From NCBI GenBank assembly GCA_014728215.1, contig WJLZ01000117.1, positions 62,001 through 126,000 on the forward strand: a stretch of DNA of 64,000 nucleotides, given 5' to 3'. The position numbers were made by a program, and so were the translations under genes. Shown one piece after another: positions 8,664 through 17,236 of the stretch. The first letter of the stretch is position 1. Every line of letters starts with the position of its first letter. The notes beneath the pieces are model-generated. The model was not told the origin of the DNA. It saw nothing but the letters and a program-made list of their open reading frames with translations, and did no database searches. This stretch comes from Chitinivibrionales bacterium (GTDB lineage: Bacteria > Fibrobacterota > Chitinivibrionia > Chitinivibrionales > WJKA01).

Positions 8664-9466
8664 AACAAGGCGTAGCTTCAAAGAAGAATAATGTCAAGGT
8701 TGAGCCCGCTGCATTCGGGATAATCGGGGGACGGAAAACAATGGCTGCCGCTATTTTTGAAGCACCACAGCGTGTAAAAGTGAAAGCGGTACCGGTTCCT
8801 GAAGTGAAAGAGGACCAAGTTCGAATAAAAATAGAGGGCTGTGGTTTATGCGGATCAAACCTTCCGGTCTGGCAAGGCCTTCCCTGGCTCAACTACCCCT
8901 TTGCTCCCGGAGCACCGGGCCATGAAGCTTGGGGATATATCGATTAAGCCGGAGAAAATGTCGCTCATGAGAGGGAAGGAAAACCGGTTACCTTCCTTGC
9001 CGGCAATTCTTTTGCCGAGTACGATGTCGTTGATGCATCGATGGTCATACAGTTGCCCGAATGGCTGAAAGGAAAGCCTTTCCCCGGTGAACCGCTTGGA
9101 TGCGCAATGAATGTTTTTGACAGAAGTGATATTCATTCAGGACAGACAGTAGCAATTATCGGGATGGATGTTTCGGTGGGTTGTTCCTGGAATCTGTCTG
9201 CAGGGCGGGATGCCGTTATCGAACTGCTGTTATACGGTACACAGGGAGGGCTGTCTATCCGGAATGTAAATGGTTCGTTCTATGATTTTATTGCCGAGCG
9301 ATTCTCGGGAACTTCCTGTGAAAAGCTGCATGGACCGCCGGATGACTGGGGTGGCCGCGCAGCAGTCGGCTGGGCCAGAAATCTCGGCCATTCGCCCGGG
9401 TACGATGCCGCCATTGAACAGGCGGTGACGGTGGCAACGATTATCGATCGTATTTACGAAAGTTAA
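8660..9466 (+). pseudogene. Fusion relic: zinc alcohol dehydrogenase N-terminus joined to Gfo/Idh/MocA oxidoreductase C-terminus
   Basis: The frame opens with a zinc-dependent alcohol dehydrogenase: FEAPQRVKVKAVPVPEV, the zinc motif GCGLCGSNLPVW, GAPGHEAWGYID. A TAA at 8945-8947 interrupts it, but the same frame continues AGENVAHEREGKPVTFLAG and reaches the Rossmann start SGQTVAIIG. Immediately after this the sequence changes to the C-terminal domain of a Gfo/Idh/MocA sugar oxidoreductase (CSWNLSAGRDAVIE, YGTQGGLSIRNVNGSFYDF, PPDDWGGRAAVGWAR). The ADH cofactor domain and the Gfo/Idh N-terminal domain are missing. The natural state would be two adjacent genes, collapsed by one deletion and further damaged by the stop. 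Neither activity should survive; a loss of two steps in glycan precursor synthesis is implied. Confidence 0.8.
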
Positions 9467-9496
9467 AAAGGTGTTGTTTTCGAAAGGAGGAACGGT

Positions 9497-9796
9497 ATGT
9501 CGGTAGAATCAAAGGCAACAGTAAATCACGATGAAATAAAAAGATGGGCTGAGGAACGCAATGGCGTACCGGCCACAGTAAAGGGAACCGAACATGGTGG
9601 AGAAGAGGCCGGGTTACTGCGGATCAAACTTCCCCAGGGTGAGGATGAAGCCCTTGAAGAAATCGGCTGGGAAGACTTCTTTAAAAAATTTGAAGAGAAA
9701 AATCTGGCATTTCTTTATCAGGAGACAACAACGGAGGGTGAACGGAGTTACTTTTCAAAATTTGTAGACCGAAGTTCGGTAGAGGCATATGCTTAA
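9497..9796 (+). CDS. Small conserved protein linked to glycan/glucan gene clusters
   Basis: A 99-residue soluble protein preceded by AAAGGAGG. The pattern IKRWAEERNGVPATVKGT, GLLRIKLP, IGWEDFFKKFEEKNLAFLY is one I recognise from small proteins often annotated, without good reason, as 1,4-alpha-glucan branching enzyme. It has no catalytic domain of that enzyme, no signal peptide and no membrane segment. It sits inside the glycan operon and overlaps the next gene by eight bases, so it is probably co-translated with the glycosyltransferase. Function unknown. Confidence 0.7.
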   Translation: MSVESKATVNHDEIKRWAEERNGVPATVKGTEHGGEEAGLLRIKLPQGEDEALEEIGWEDFFKKFEEKNLAFLYQETTTEGERSYFSKFVDRSSVEAYA

Positions 9797-10979
9797 AGAA
9801 AAATTTAATGAAGGATCATTCAACCCCTGGGTAAAGAAAGTACTCATGAGTGCCGATGCTATGGGCGGCGTGTGGACCTATGTACTCGAGCTTAGCCGGG
9901 GTCTCCGGGATTATGGTGTTGAGGTTATTGTAGCGACGATGGGGAGAAGACTGAGTCCTCAGCAACGGGCAGTTGCCCGGAAAGTGACTAATTTACATGT
10001 GGAGGAGAAAAGTTTCAAACTGGAATGGATGCAGGAGCCGTGGGAGGATGTCCGGCGCGCCGGCATGTGGCTTCTGGAGCTTGAGTCGATGCATTCTCCC
10101 GATATTGTACACCTTAACGGGTATGCTCACGGCTTTTTGCCTTTCAGCGCACCGGTGATTGTTGTTGCGCACAGCTGTGTTTATTCCTGGTTTTCTGCGG
10201 TGAAGGGGGATAGGCCTCCAAAGATATGGCGGCGATATTATCGCAATGTAAAACGGGGGCTGAATGCAGCCGGTTACCTTGTTGCACCAAGCCGGGCCAT
10301 GCTCCAAGAAGTGCAAAGATATTATGGCCCCCTTTCCCATAACCGCTATTCGGTTTTGTATAACGGCTATTCGCTTCCCGGGAAAATCGAGTCGACACAG
10401 AAAGAAGAAATATTTGTTTCGGCCGGAAGGGTCTGGGATGAAGCCAAAAATATGGCATTTCTGGATTGCATATCTTCAAAACTGAAATGGCCACTTTATA
10501 TCGCCGGCGATTCAATCGCTCCAAACGGTGTAAGTGTGACACTGGGAAAATCGATGTATATGGGAGGGATATCTCACGGAAGTGTTCTTGATCTTCTGAA
10601 CCGGGCATCGGTATATGTATCGGCAGCATTCTACGAACCCTTCGGGTTAAGCGCGCTGGAGGCTGCAACGTGTGGGTGCGCTCTGGTACTGCCCGATATT
10701 CCAAGCAGCAGGGAAATATGGAACAATAATGCGCTCTATGCATCACCGAACGACCCGGAAAAATATTGTGAGATATTGAATATGGTAGCGGAGAAGCCCG
10801 GGCTTCGAAAAGAAATGGCGAGAAGAGCGCAGGTGCATGCGGCAGGATTTTCTTCATCAAAGATGGCGTCCGATTACATGCAGCTCTACTCCACTATGAT
10901 AGCAAACAGCGATAAGTTCGAAACTTTCAGAGATTACGGGCGCGGCAGTGAAATAAAAATGGGGAGATTGATAGCGTGA
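9789..10979 (+). CDS. Glycosyltransferase family 4
   Basis: A 396-residue GT-B glycosyltransferase. The N-terminal nucleotide-binding half starts VLMSADAMGGVWTYVLEL with a glycine loop, the middle has PDIVHLNGY, and the C-terminal donor-binding half shows VSAGRVWDEAKN and the E-x7-E motif EPFGLSALEAATCG, typical of GT4 retaining enzymes. It transfers a sugar from a nucleotide donor in the cytoplasm, probably to the glycan built by this operon. GTG of the next gene overlaps its stop (GTGA). Confidence 0.85.
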   Translation: MLKEKFNEGSFNPWVKKVLMSADAMGGVWTYVLELSRGLRDYGVEVIVATMGRRLSPQQRAVARKVTNLHVEEKSFKLEWMQEPWEDVRRAGMWLLELESMHSPDIVHLNGYAHGFLPFSAPVIVVAHSCVYSWFSAVKGDRPPKIWRRYYRNVKRGLNAAGYLVAPSRAMLQEVQRYYGPLSHNRYSVLYNGYSLPGKIESTQKEEIFVSAGRVWDEAKNMAFLDCISSKLKWPLYIAGDSIAPNGVSVTLGKSMYMGGISHGSVLDLLNRASVYVSAAFYEPFGLSALEAATCGCALVLPDIPSSREIWNNNALYASPNDPEKYCEILNMVAEKPGLRKEMARRAQVHAAGFSSSKMASDYMQLYSTMIANSDKFETFRDYGRGSEIKMGRLIA

Positions 10980-12100
10980 AAATAGTATTGTTTTGTCATT
11001 CTTTACAATCCGACTGGAACAATGGAAATGCCCATTTCCAGCGGGGAATTGTTTCGGAACTGGCACGTCGTGGGCACCGGGTTGAAGTTTATGAACCCGA
11101 AAACGGATGGAGTTTTGAGAATCTGGTCCGGTTCTACGGCCGCCGGCCTTTGCGGGAATACCATCGGATCTATCCATCGGTTAAAAGTACTCCCTATCAA
11201 CTGGAAAACCTCAACCTCGATGAAGTTCTCGATCATACAGATCTGGTTATAGTTCATGAATGGAATGATCCGGAGCTTGTCCGGCGTATCGGCCTGTATC
11301 GGCGAATTCATAACGATATCAGAGTGCTGTTTCACGATACGCACCATCGTTCGTTCAGCAGTCCTGAAATGATCGACGCCTATGCGATTTCAGAATTTGA
11401 TGGAGTGCTTGCCTTTGGGGAAAGCATCAAGCATCAGTACGAAAGAAATGATTGGAGCCGGCGGTGCTGGGTCTGGCATGAAGCTGCCGATATTAATGTC
11501 TTTTTTCCCCGCCCTTATGCGGGTAAAAAGAAAGATCTGGTGTGGATCGGCAATTGGGGGGATGATGAACGGACTGAGGAATTGAAAGAGTTTCTGCTTG
11601 AGCCTTCGCGGATACTTGGTCTTTCAGCACATGTTTACGGAGTACGTTATCCGCCGGAAGCTTTGTCGCTTTTGGCATCGTGCGACCTGCTCTATAATGG
11701 ATGGCTTTCCAATTTCAGAGTTCCCGAGGTTTTCAGTGAATTTTCCATGACGGTTCATATTCCACGCCGGTATTATTCACGATATCTGCATGGCATTCCG
11801 ACAATCAGGCCTTTTGAAGCGCTTGCGTGTGGTATACCGTTGATCTGCGCGCTCTGGCACGACAGTGAAAATCTTTTTACTGCCGGTGATGATTATCTGC
11901 CGGTACGCAACGGCAGAGAAATGCAACAGGCGATCAGAGCGGTACTCAATGACAAAGATCTGGCGCAACATTTATCACAACACGGCCGACAAACAATTAT
12001 TGAACGGCATACCTGTTCAATTCGAGTCGATCAGCTACTGGAAATTGCAGAAGAAATAGGAATTCAACCTGCTGTAAAAGCCCATGTGGATGCGGATTAG
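10976..12100 (+). CDS. CgeB-like glycosyltransferase 1
   Basis: A 374-residue protein of the CgeB / glycosyl transferase family 1 group: N-terminal KIVLFCHSLQSDWNNGNAHF, then a nucleotide-binding domain, VWIGNWGDD, and the C-terminal RPFEALACGIPLICA donor-site segment. CgeB relatives decorate spore or cell surfaces with sugars. The start is GTG overlapping the upstream stop. It and the next two genes share the same architecture (an N-terminal NG.a or NAH.f motif and a C-terminal FEA.a.G.P motif), so they look like successive paralogs adding different residues. Confidence 0.75.
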   Translation: MKIVLFCHSLQSDWNNGNAHFQRGIVSELARRGHRVEVYEPENGWSFENLVRFYGRRPLREYHRIYPSVKSTPYQLENLNLDEVLDHTDLVIVHEWNDPELVRRIGLYRRIHNDIRVLFHDTHHRSFSSPEMIDAYAISEFDGVLAFGESIKHQYERNDWSRRCWVWHEAADINVFFPRPYAGKKKDLVWIGNWGDDERTEELKEFLLEPSRILGLSAHVYGVRYPPEALSLLASCDLLYNGWLSNFRVPEVFSEFSMTVHIPRRYYSRYLHGIPTIRPFEALACGIPLICALWHDSENLFTAGDDYLPVRNGREMQQAIRAVLNDKDLAQHLSQHGRQTIIERHTCSIRVDQLLEIAEEIGIQPAVKAHVDAD

Positions 12101-12126
12101 CGGGATAAAAAAAGGAGACGCAACGT

Positions 12127-13245
12127 ATGATACAAAAGGAGAAAAAGCAGTCGATAGCATTTTTTGGATCGAGCCTTGTTTCGGCCTACTGGAATGGTGC
12201 CGCAACATACTACCGGGGTATTCTTGAAGCCCTTAACAAAAGAGGGTACAGAATCACCTTTTTTGAGCCCGATGCATTTGAGCGACAGCAACATCGTGAT
12301 ATTGCCGATCCCGAATATGCTGAGGTGGTTGTGTATAGTGCGGAAAGCGAGCGGGATGTTTTTGACACATTGGATCGGGCAACAGGATACGACATTATAA
12401 TCAAAGCAAGTGGCGTTGGTGTCTTCGACCACTTACTGGAACGGTCGGTTCTCGAATTTCGTTCATCGGGAAGTCGTGTTATATTCTGGGATGTTGATGC
12501 ACCGGCTACGCTCGACAGAATGAGTAATGCACCGGATGATCCTTTCAGAGGGCTGGTACCTCAGTATGATCTGATATTTACCTATGGCGGAGGCGATCCG
12601 GTAGTTTCGGGATACAAATCCTTCGGCGCCGCTCGTTGTGTACCGATTTACAATGCCCTCAATCCCGACACACACTTTCCAACAGATTCCCGGGAAAATT
12701 TTCGTGCCGATTTATCATTGCTTGCCAACAGAATGCCCGACCGGGAATCCCGTATCGATGAATTCTTTTTCAAACCGGCACGTCTTTTAAACGCCAGAAG
12801 GTTTCTTCTTGGAGGAAACGGATGGGGGCAGAATGTCCCGAACCTTCGGAACCTGAGAATCATGGGCCATGTTTATACCTCCGACCATAATGCATTTAAT
12901 TCTTCGCCCCTGGCGGTACTCAACGTAAGCCGTCAGAGTATGGCATCCTTTGGCTTTTCACCGGCAACCCGGGTTTTTGAAGCTGCCGGCGCCGGCGCCT
13001 GCATCATTACCGATACCTGGAAAGGAATCGAACAGTTTCTGGTTCCCGGCAAAGAGTGTCTTACCGCAAATTCCGGAATCGAGGTTGCCGAAATTCTTGC
13101 AGTTCTGACAGCAGAACGGGCCCGAAAAATCGGTGTTGCGGCCTTCAGTAAAGTGACCAGTGCTCATACCTATGACCATCGCGCAGAACTGGTCGACCGG
13201 CAACTGCAACGTTTGCTCAGACTGATTCCGGCAGGGGAGGGCTGA
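12127..13245 (+). CDS. CgeB-like glycosyltransferase 2
   Basis: A 372-residue paralog of the preceding gene: FFGSSLVSAYWNGAATYYRG at the N-terminus, RVIFWDVDAPATLDRM (a D-D-PATL motif shared with the third paralog), and RVFEAAGAGACIITD at the donor site. GGAGACG precedes ATG 12127. Its TGA overlaps the next ATG by one base. Probably a cytoplasmic GT-B enzyme in surface-glycan synthesis; donor and acceptor unknown. Confidence 0.75.
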   Translation: MIQKEKKQSIAFFGSSLVSAYWNGAATYYRGILEALNKRGYRITFFEPDAFERQQHRDIADPEYAEVVVYSAESERDVFDTLDRATGYDIIIKASGVGVFDHLLERSVLEFRSSGSRVIFWDVDAPATLDRMSNAPDDPFRGLVPQYDLIFTYGGGDPVVSGYKSFGAARCVPIYNALNPDTHFPTDSRENFRADLSLLANRMPDRESRIDEFFFKPARLLNARRFLLGGNGWGQNVPNLRNLRIMGHVYTSDHNAFNSSPLAVLNVSRQSMASFGFSPATRVFEAAGAGACIITDTWKGIEQFLVPGKECLTANSGIEVAEILAVLTAERARKIGVAAFSKVTSAHTYDHRAELVDRQLQRLLRLIPAGEG

Positions 13246-14321
13246 TGAGAACAGATAAAAATTCCCTGTCATTTGTGATCCTCGGTTTGTCCCTGAGTTC
13301 TTCCTGGGGAAACGGACATGCAACAACCTACCGATCGCTGATAAAAGCTCTTACTCAACAGGGGCATAAGATCCTTTTCCTGGAACGGGATAAGCCATGG
13401 TATGCAGCGAATCGTGATCTCCCTCATCCCGATTTCTGTGATATGCAATTGTATGATTCAATCGAAGATCTCAATAGTAAATTCCGGATATCGGTTCATG
13501 ATGCAGACCTGGTAATAGTAGGGTCCTATGTACCGGAAGGGGTTGACGTTGGTGCGTGGGCGCTCGAGCATGCACGAGGAATTGTCGGCTTTTACGATAT
13601 CGATACACCGGTAACACTCGCCAAGCTTGATTCAGGAAACTATGAGTATATCACACCCGGACTTATTCACCGGTATCATATATATTTCTCCTTTACCGGT
13701 GGGCCGATGCTGAAGAGATTGGAAAAGACCTATGGTTCGCCGAAAGCATTGCCCCTGTACTGCTCGGTGGATCCAAAGTCGTATTACCCGACTTGTGACA
13801 AAGGTGTTTACGATTGCGGGTACATGGGAACCTACAGTCCTGATCGGCAGGAGTTTCTCAATCGGTTTCTGATCGAACCGGCACGGTCCCTTGATAATAA
13901 ACATTTTATTGTAGCCGGTTCGCAGTATCCCGATTATATTAAGTGGCCTCCAAATCTTGAGAAAGTGGAACACCTCCAACCCGAGCGTCACTGTTTTTTT
14001 TACAACAGTCAACGGTTCACGCTGAACATAACCCGGAGAGATATGATAGCGGCAGGTTATTCGCCCAGTGTGCGGCTTTTTGAAGCTGCGGCCTGTGGTG
14101 TGCCGGTCATTTCCGATTACTGGGATGGACTTGAGACATTTTTTACTCTCGGAGAAGAAATTCTTTCGGCACGCCGGCCGCAGGATACCACCGAGTATAT
14201 AAGCCATATCGATGATACTCAGCGGCAGATAATCGGCAGCCGGGCCAGACAGCGGATTCTCGATGAACACACCAGTGAAAAACGGGCACAGCAGCTTATA
14301 ATGTATGTGAAAAATTTATAA
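13245..14321 (+). CDS. CgeB-like glycosyltransferase 3
   Basis: A 358-residue paralog: FVILGLSLSSSWGNGHATTY, GFYDIDTPVTLAKLDSG, RLFEAAACGVPVISDYWDG. It is closer to CgeB-like 2 than to 1, since both keep the DxD.PvTL segment and a CSVDP/NALNPDTHFP-type motif before the Rossmann half. Last gene of the plus-strand operon that began at 6370. A minus-strand operon converges on it about 40 bases downstream; I see no strong terminator hairpin between them. Confidence 0.75.
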   Translation: MRTDKNSLSFVILGLSLSSSWGNGHATTYRSLIKALTQQGHKILFLERDKPWYAANRDLPHPDFCDMQLYDSIEDLNSKFRISVHDADLVIVGSYVPEGVDVGAWALEHARGIVGFYDIDTPVTLAKLDSGNYEYITPGLIHRYHIYFSFTGGPMLKRLEKTYGSPKALPLYCSVDPKSYYPTCDKGVYDCGYMGTYSPDRQEFLNRFLIEPARSLDNKHFIVAGSQYPDYIKWPPNLEKVEHLQPERHCFFYNSQRFTLNITRRDMIAAGYSPSVRLFEAAACGVPVISDYWDGLETFFTLGEEILSARRPQDTTEYISHIDDTQRQIIGSRARQRILDEHTSEKRAQQLIMYVKNL

Positions 14322-14362
14322 ATTCAATAATGTATTCCGCTTATCGTGGCGATATCATTGTT

Positions 14363-15088
14363 TTATCCCGGTGGAATTTTCCTTAAACAAATACCCACCG
14401 ATGTGTAGGGATAACCATGATAGGCTTTCATTTTTTCGGCGGTATCGGGCCAGTTGACACTTAAATCCAGATCACCCTCAATCTCCCATCCCTCTGCTCC
14501 GAGGATATGGCGACGGAAGCTGGATTCATCAAAAAAATACCAGTCTACCGGAAAAGGTCCACCGGCGCCTCCGTAATAGAGCTGTTCGTCGGCGTCTTTG
14601 TAATAGTCGGTCGTAAGCAGCAGTCTGCCTTCCGGCCTGAGTACCCTGTTCAATTCATTCATTGCCCGGCCTATCGAAGACGGTGAGAGGTGTTCAATTA
14701 CCGAAAGGCAGAAAACCGTATCAAAAGAACCCTTGTGGAAAGGAAGCCTGCCCATATCGCCGCGAAAATAGTGCAGGGTTCTTTGTATATATTGACTCAT
14801 ATCTTTACCGAAAGACCAATCAAGCGCGGCGACCCGGCAGCCGATCGAGTGGAGATACAAAGGAAAAACCGACATTCCGCACCCGACATCCAACACCTTC
14901 ATATCCGGTTCCAATCCTGCTCGTTCCAATGCCCAGGGATATTCCCATCGTTTGCCCGGATGGAGGTATAAGGATGGATTGCGCCGCAGGATTTCTTCAA
15001 ATTCATCGAGGCGTTGTTTAAAAGACGGACTTTCCAATTCGTTCAGATCCAGTATTCGGTTGGGAGAGCGTTGACTTTTTGAAATCAT
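14363..15088 (-). CDS. SAM-dependent methyltransferase (class I)
   Basis: A 241-residue Rossmann-fold methyltransferase. Motif I is VLDVGCGMSVFPLYL, motif II ends in ALDWS, and FDTVFCLSVIEHLSP and LRPEGRLLLTTDYY are the usual post-motifs of small-molecule methyltransferases. ATG 15088 has AAAGG five bases upstream and is preferred over 15106, which has no ribosome site; either way it overlaps the 3' end of the GT9 gene. Third gene of the minus-strand operon. It probably methylates a sugar or lipid-linked intermediate of the glycan. Confidence 0.8.
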   Translation of the reverse strand: MISKSQRSPNRILDLNELESPSFKQRLDEFEEILRRNPSLYLHPGKRWEYPWALERAGLEPDMKVLDVGCGMSVFPLYLHSIGCRVAALDWSFGKDMSQYIQRTLHYFRGDMGRLPFHKGSFDTVFCLSVIEHLSPSSIGRAMNELNRVLRPEGRLLLTTDYYKDADEQLYYGGAGGPFPVDWYFFDESSFRRHILGAEGWEIEGDLDLSVNWPDTAEKMKAYHGYPYTSVGICLRKIPPG

Positions 15089-16214
15089 AATGACCTTTCT
15101 TCTCATTACTTGTATCGATTATTTTTTTAAACTCCCGGGCTACGATATCGACGGTACTCTCTCGATCGATACAACTTCCGGAATCGATCATACAGGATCC
15201 CAGGCAGATACACAGTGGCGGTCCGAATGAGGTCGTTTTTCGGTAGGGACATGGAATCGTCCAGCCGCCGAATGCACCGGCTTGGGCATGAGCCGGGAGA
15301 TAAAGAGCTGGATGCGTGGGCCCAAAGAGTGCGGTGACCGGCGTTCCCACAGCATCAGCCATATGCATCAGCCCCGTATCATTACAGAGAAAGGCATTGC
15401 ATTGCCGGAGCAGAGCCGCAATATTTCGGAGGTTTTCTGTTTTGACAAGACTTATATGCCGGCGATTTTTCCCGATATTACGAATTAATTGGTAAACTTG
15501 AGAATCGGAGGGTGCGGCAAAAAGCAGAATATGGACATCAGAATTCTTAATGGTCTTATTCAATACCTGAGTAACCCTTTCCAACGGCCACTGTTTCAGT
15601 GGCGACGACGCTTCAATTGAAGCTCCGGCAAGCCGTTTGTCGGTAAGCGCATTATCCATGATAAACTGCCCGGCAAAATGAAGTGCTCCTTCACCGGGAT
15701 AAATAAAAGGGCGCAAATGCGAGGGGACAGGCAATCCCCAGCCATATTCAATTCCTCTTCGTAGAGCACCCTGACCCTGTTCGCCCTTGGAAAGAGATTC
15801 ATCCTGGGCTTCAATATTGGTATCCAGAAGAGTTGCCCGGGCATATCTCCAGATTGCATTCCGCACCGCTATGATGGCATGGGATATGTCGAGTATCAGA
15901 TCGAACCTGTTTTCATCGAGCCAGGTGTGGATTTCCTGTTCAATTCGTTCATTTCCCCAATCATACCAGTGGGAAAGACCCCACTGTTTTACATCAAAAA
16001 GAATGTCTACCCGGGGATCATTACGGAGCAGGTCGAGAGCAGGGTAAACGCCCATGGCCACGATTGTCGCCTGTGGTGAAGCTTTCCGAAGCGTTTCCAG
16101 AACAGGAGTCTCCATGACCACATCGCCGATTCCGTAGCGAAGGCAGACCAGAATGCGGTGCGAATTTTTAAAAGCCGGATTAATGGTTGCCGGATCCGAA
16201 TCGCATATTTCCAC
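15018..16214 (-). CDS. Glycosyltransferase family 9 (heptosyltransferase-like)
   Basis: A 398-residue GT-B enzyme of the ADP-heptose:LPS heptosyltransferase family. It begins ILVCLRYGIGDVVMETPVL, the family's G-DV/IG-D-loop, and its donor site carries CNDTGLMHMADAVGTPVTAL then FGPTHP. A cysteine-rich tail (CPYRKTTSFGPPLCICLGSC) near the C-terminus resembles the metal-binding insertion of some GT9 enzymes. Such enzymes add heptose or related sugars to lipid-linked acceptors in Gram-negative bacteria. Its C-terminus overlaps the start of the following methyltransferase by 71 bases, an unusually long overlap. Confidence 0.85.
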   Translation of the reverse strand: MEICDSDPATINPAFKNSHRILVCLRYGIGDVVMETPVLETLRKASPQATIVAMGVYPALDLLRNDPRVDILFDVKQWGLSHWYDWGNERIEQEIHTWLDENRFDLILDISHAIIAVRNAIWRYARATLLDTNIEAQDESLSKGEQGQGALRRGIEYGWGLPVPSHLRPFIYPGEGALHFAGQFIMDNALTDKRLAGASIEASSPLKQWPLERVTQVLNKTIKNSDVHILLFAAPSDSQVYQLIRNIGKNRRHISLVKTENLRNIAALLRQCNAFLCNDTGLMHMADAVGTPVTALFGPTHPALYLPAHAQAGAFGGWTIPCPYRKTTSFGPPLCICLGSCMIDSGSCIDRESTVDIVAREFKKIIDTSNEKKGHYDFKKSTLSQPNTGSERIGKSVF

Positions 16215-16243
16215 TGCTTTTTATCTCCTGTGTATGGCGGATA

Positions 16244-17041
16244 TTATCGATCTATTGTATGTGCTGTTGCTGCTTCGAATTCTTCTTTGTCCCATGTTGT
16301 GATGCAGGAGGGATGTTCGGTATCGGGCTCACACACATAAATTTCCGGTGACGGATTACCGGTTATGCGCATGCCGCTGGAACGCAACATGGCTTCCATA
16401 CATGAAGCATTTGGTGCCCACCAGTTGGTAGGATCACCTGCGAACCGATGCTCGATAAAGGCCATCTTGGGCCAGCTGGCTTCGAGCATGTGATCGCGAT
16501 GGGTAATATCGGCATCAGTAATAATGACGTCTTTTGAGTTTCCCGGCATGGAAAGGGATTGAAAAATCATCAGTGACTTAACGATTCGGGAAACAATGTC
16601 GAGCCCAAGCAGCGGATATCGCAGGTGATATAACACCCCCATAAAAAGTACGATATCGAATTGAACGTTAAGATTTCTAAGATCGTAAACCTGCATTTTC
16701 CGGTAGAGTATCCGGTCAGACATATCAAAAAGGCCGGCAACCCACCGAGCCTGCTCAAGGTAATGATCATTTGAATCGATTCCGATAACCTGAGCGCCCC
16801 GTCGGGCAAGTATCAGTGAATAAAACCCGGCATTGCAGCCGATATCCAGCACTGTTTTTTCGGTGAGATCTTCGGGGATAATCGATTCTAACCGGGACCA
16901 CATGGTTTTGGGAAAATCTCCCAAAAAATGATCGGGTGCTGTCTGCATTCCATTGGGAAGATGAATATTGTGAAACCACGGTTTGAATTTTTCAATCCGC
17001 TCTTGTACCGTGCGCTTAATGTGCTGCTCCCCTTTTGTCAT
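16244..17041 (-). CDS. CmoB-related methyltransferase (TIGR04290-like)
   Basis: A 265-residue methyltransferase. The N-terminal FKPWFHNIHLPNGMQTAP followed by WSRLESIIPEDLTEKTVLDIGCNAGFYS resembles CmoB (tRNA uridine-modification) methyltransferases, but this shorter form with DPTNWWAPNASCMEAMLRS is one I associate with a conserved glycan cassette in soil bacteria (family TIGR04290, from memory). Motif I is DIGCNAGF, motif II GIDS. First gene of the minus-strand operon: AAAGGGAG precedes ATG 17041, and a perfect sigma-54 promoter lies 69 bases upstream. Probably modifies the same product as the neighbouring glycosyltransferases. Confidence 0.75.
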   Translation of the reverse strand: MTKGEQHIKRTVQERIEKFKPWFHNIHLPNGMQTAPDHFLGDFPKTMWSRLESIIPEDLTEKTVLDIGCNAGFYSLILARRGAQVIGIDSNDHYLEQARWVAGLFDMSDRILYRKMQVYDLRNLNVQFDIVLFMGVLYHLRYPLLGLDIVSRIVKSLMIFQSLSMPGNSKDVIITDADITHRDHMLEASWPKMAFIEHRFAGDPTNWWAPNASCMEAMLRSSGMRITGNPSPEIYVCEPDTEHPSCITTWDKEEFEAATAHTIDR

Positions 17042-17109
17042 CGATGTACTCCCTTTTGATTGTCAAGCGATCATAGTATGGGATCACCAGGTAATTGAGT
17101 AAACGTTTC

Positions 17110-17125
17110 CGCAAGTTTCGTGCCA
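17110..17125 (-). promoter_or_regulatory. Sigma-54 promoter for the methyltransferase/GT9 operon
   Basis: Reads TGGCACGAAACTTGCG on the minus strand, the textbook TGGCACG-N4-TTGC form. Divergent from the site at 17186, 60 bases apart. Confidence 0.85.
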
Positions 17126-17185
17126 GTAGAATGCCACAATTTACGAACAAAATATGAGGTGGTAATTCTCAAAACGCATCATTTT

Positions 17186-17201
17186 TGGCATGACAATTGC
17201 G
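17186..17201 (+). promoter_or_regulatory. Sigma-54 promoter for the tandem glycosidase operon
   Basis: Reads TGGCATGACAATTGCG, 36 bases before ATG 17237. Confidence 0.8.
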
Positions 17202-17236
17202 GCAGTTTTTGCACTAATATTACCGGAGATTCACGT

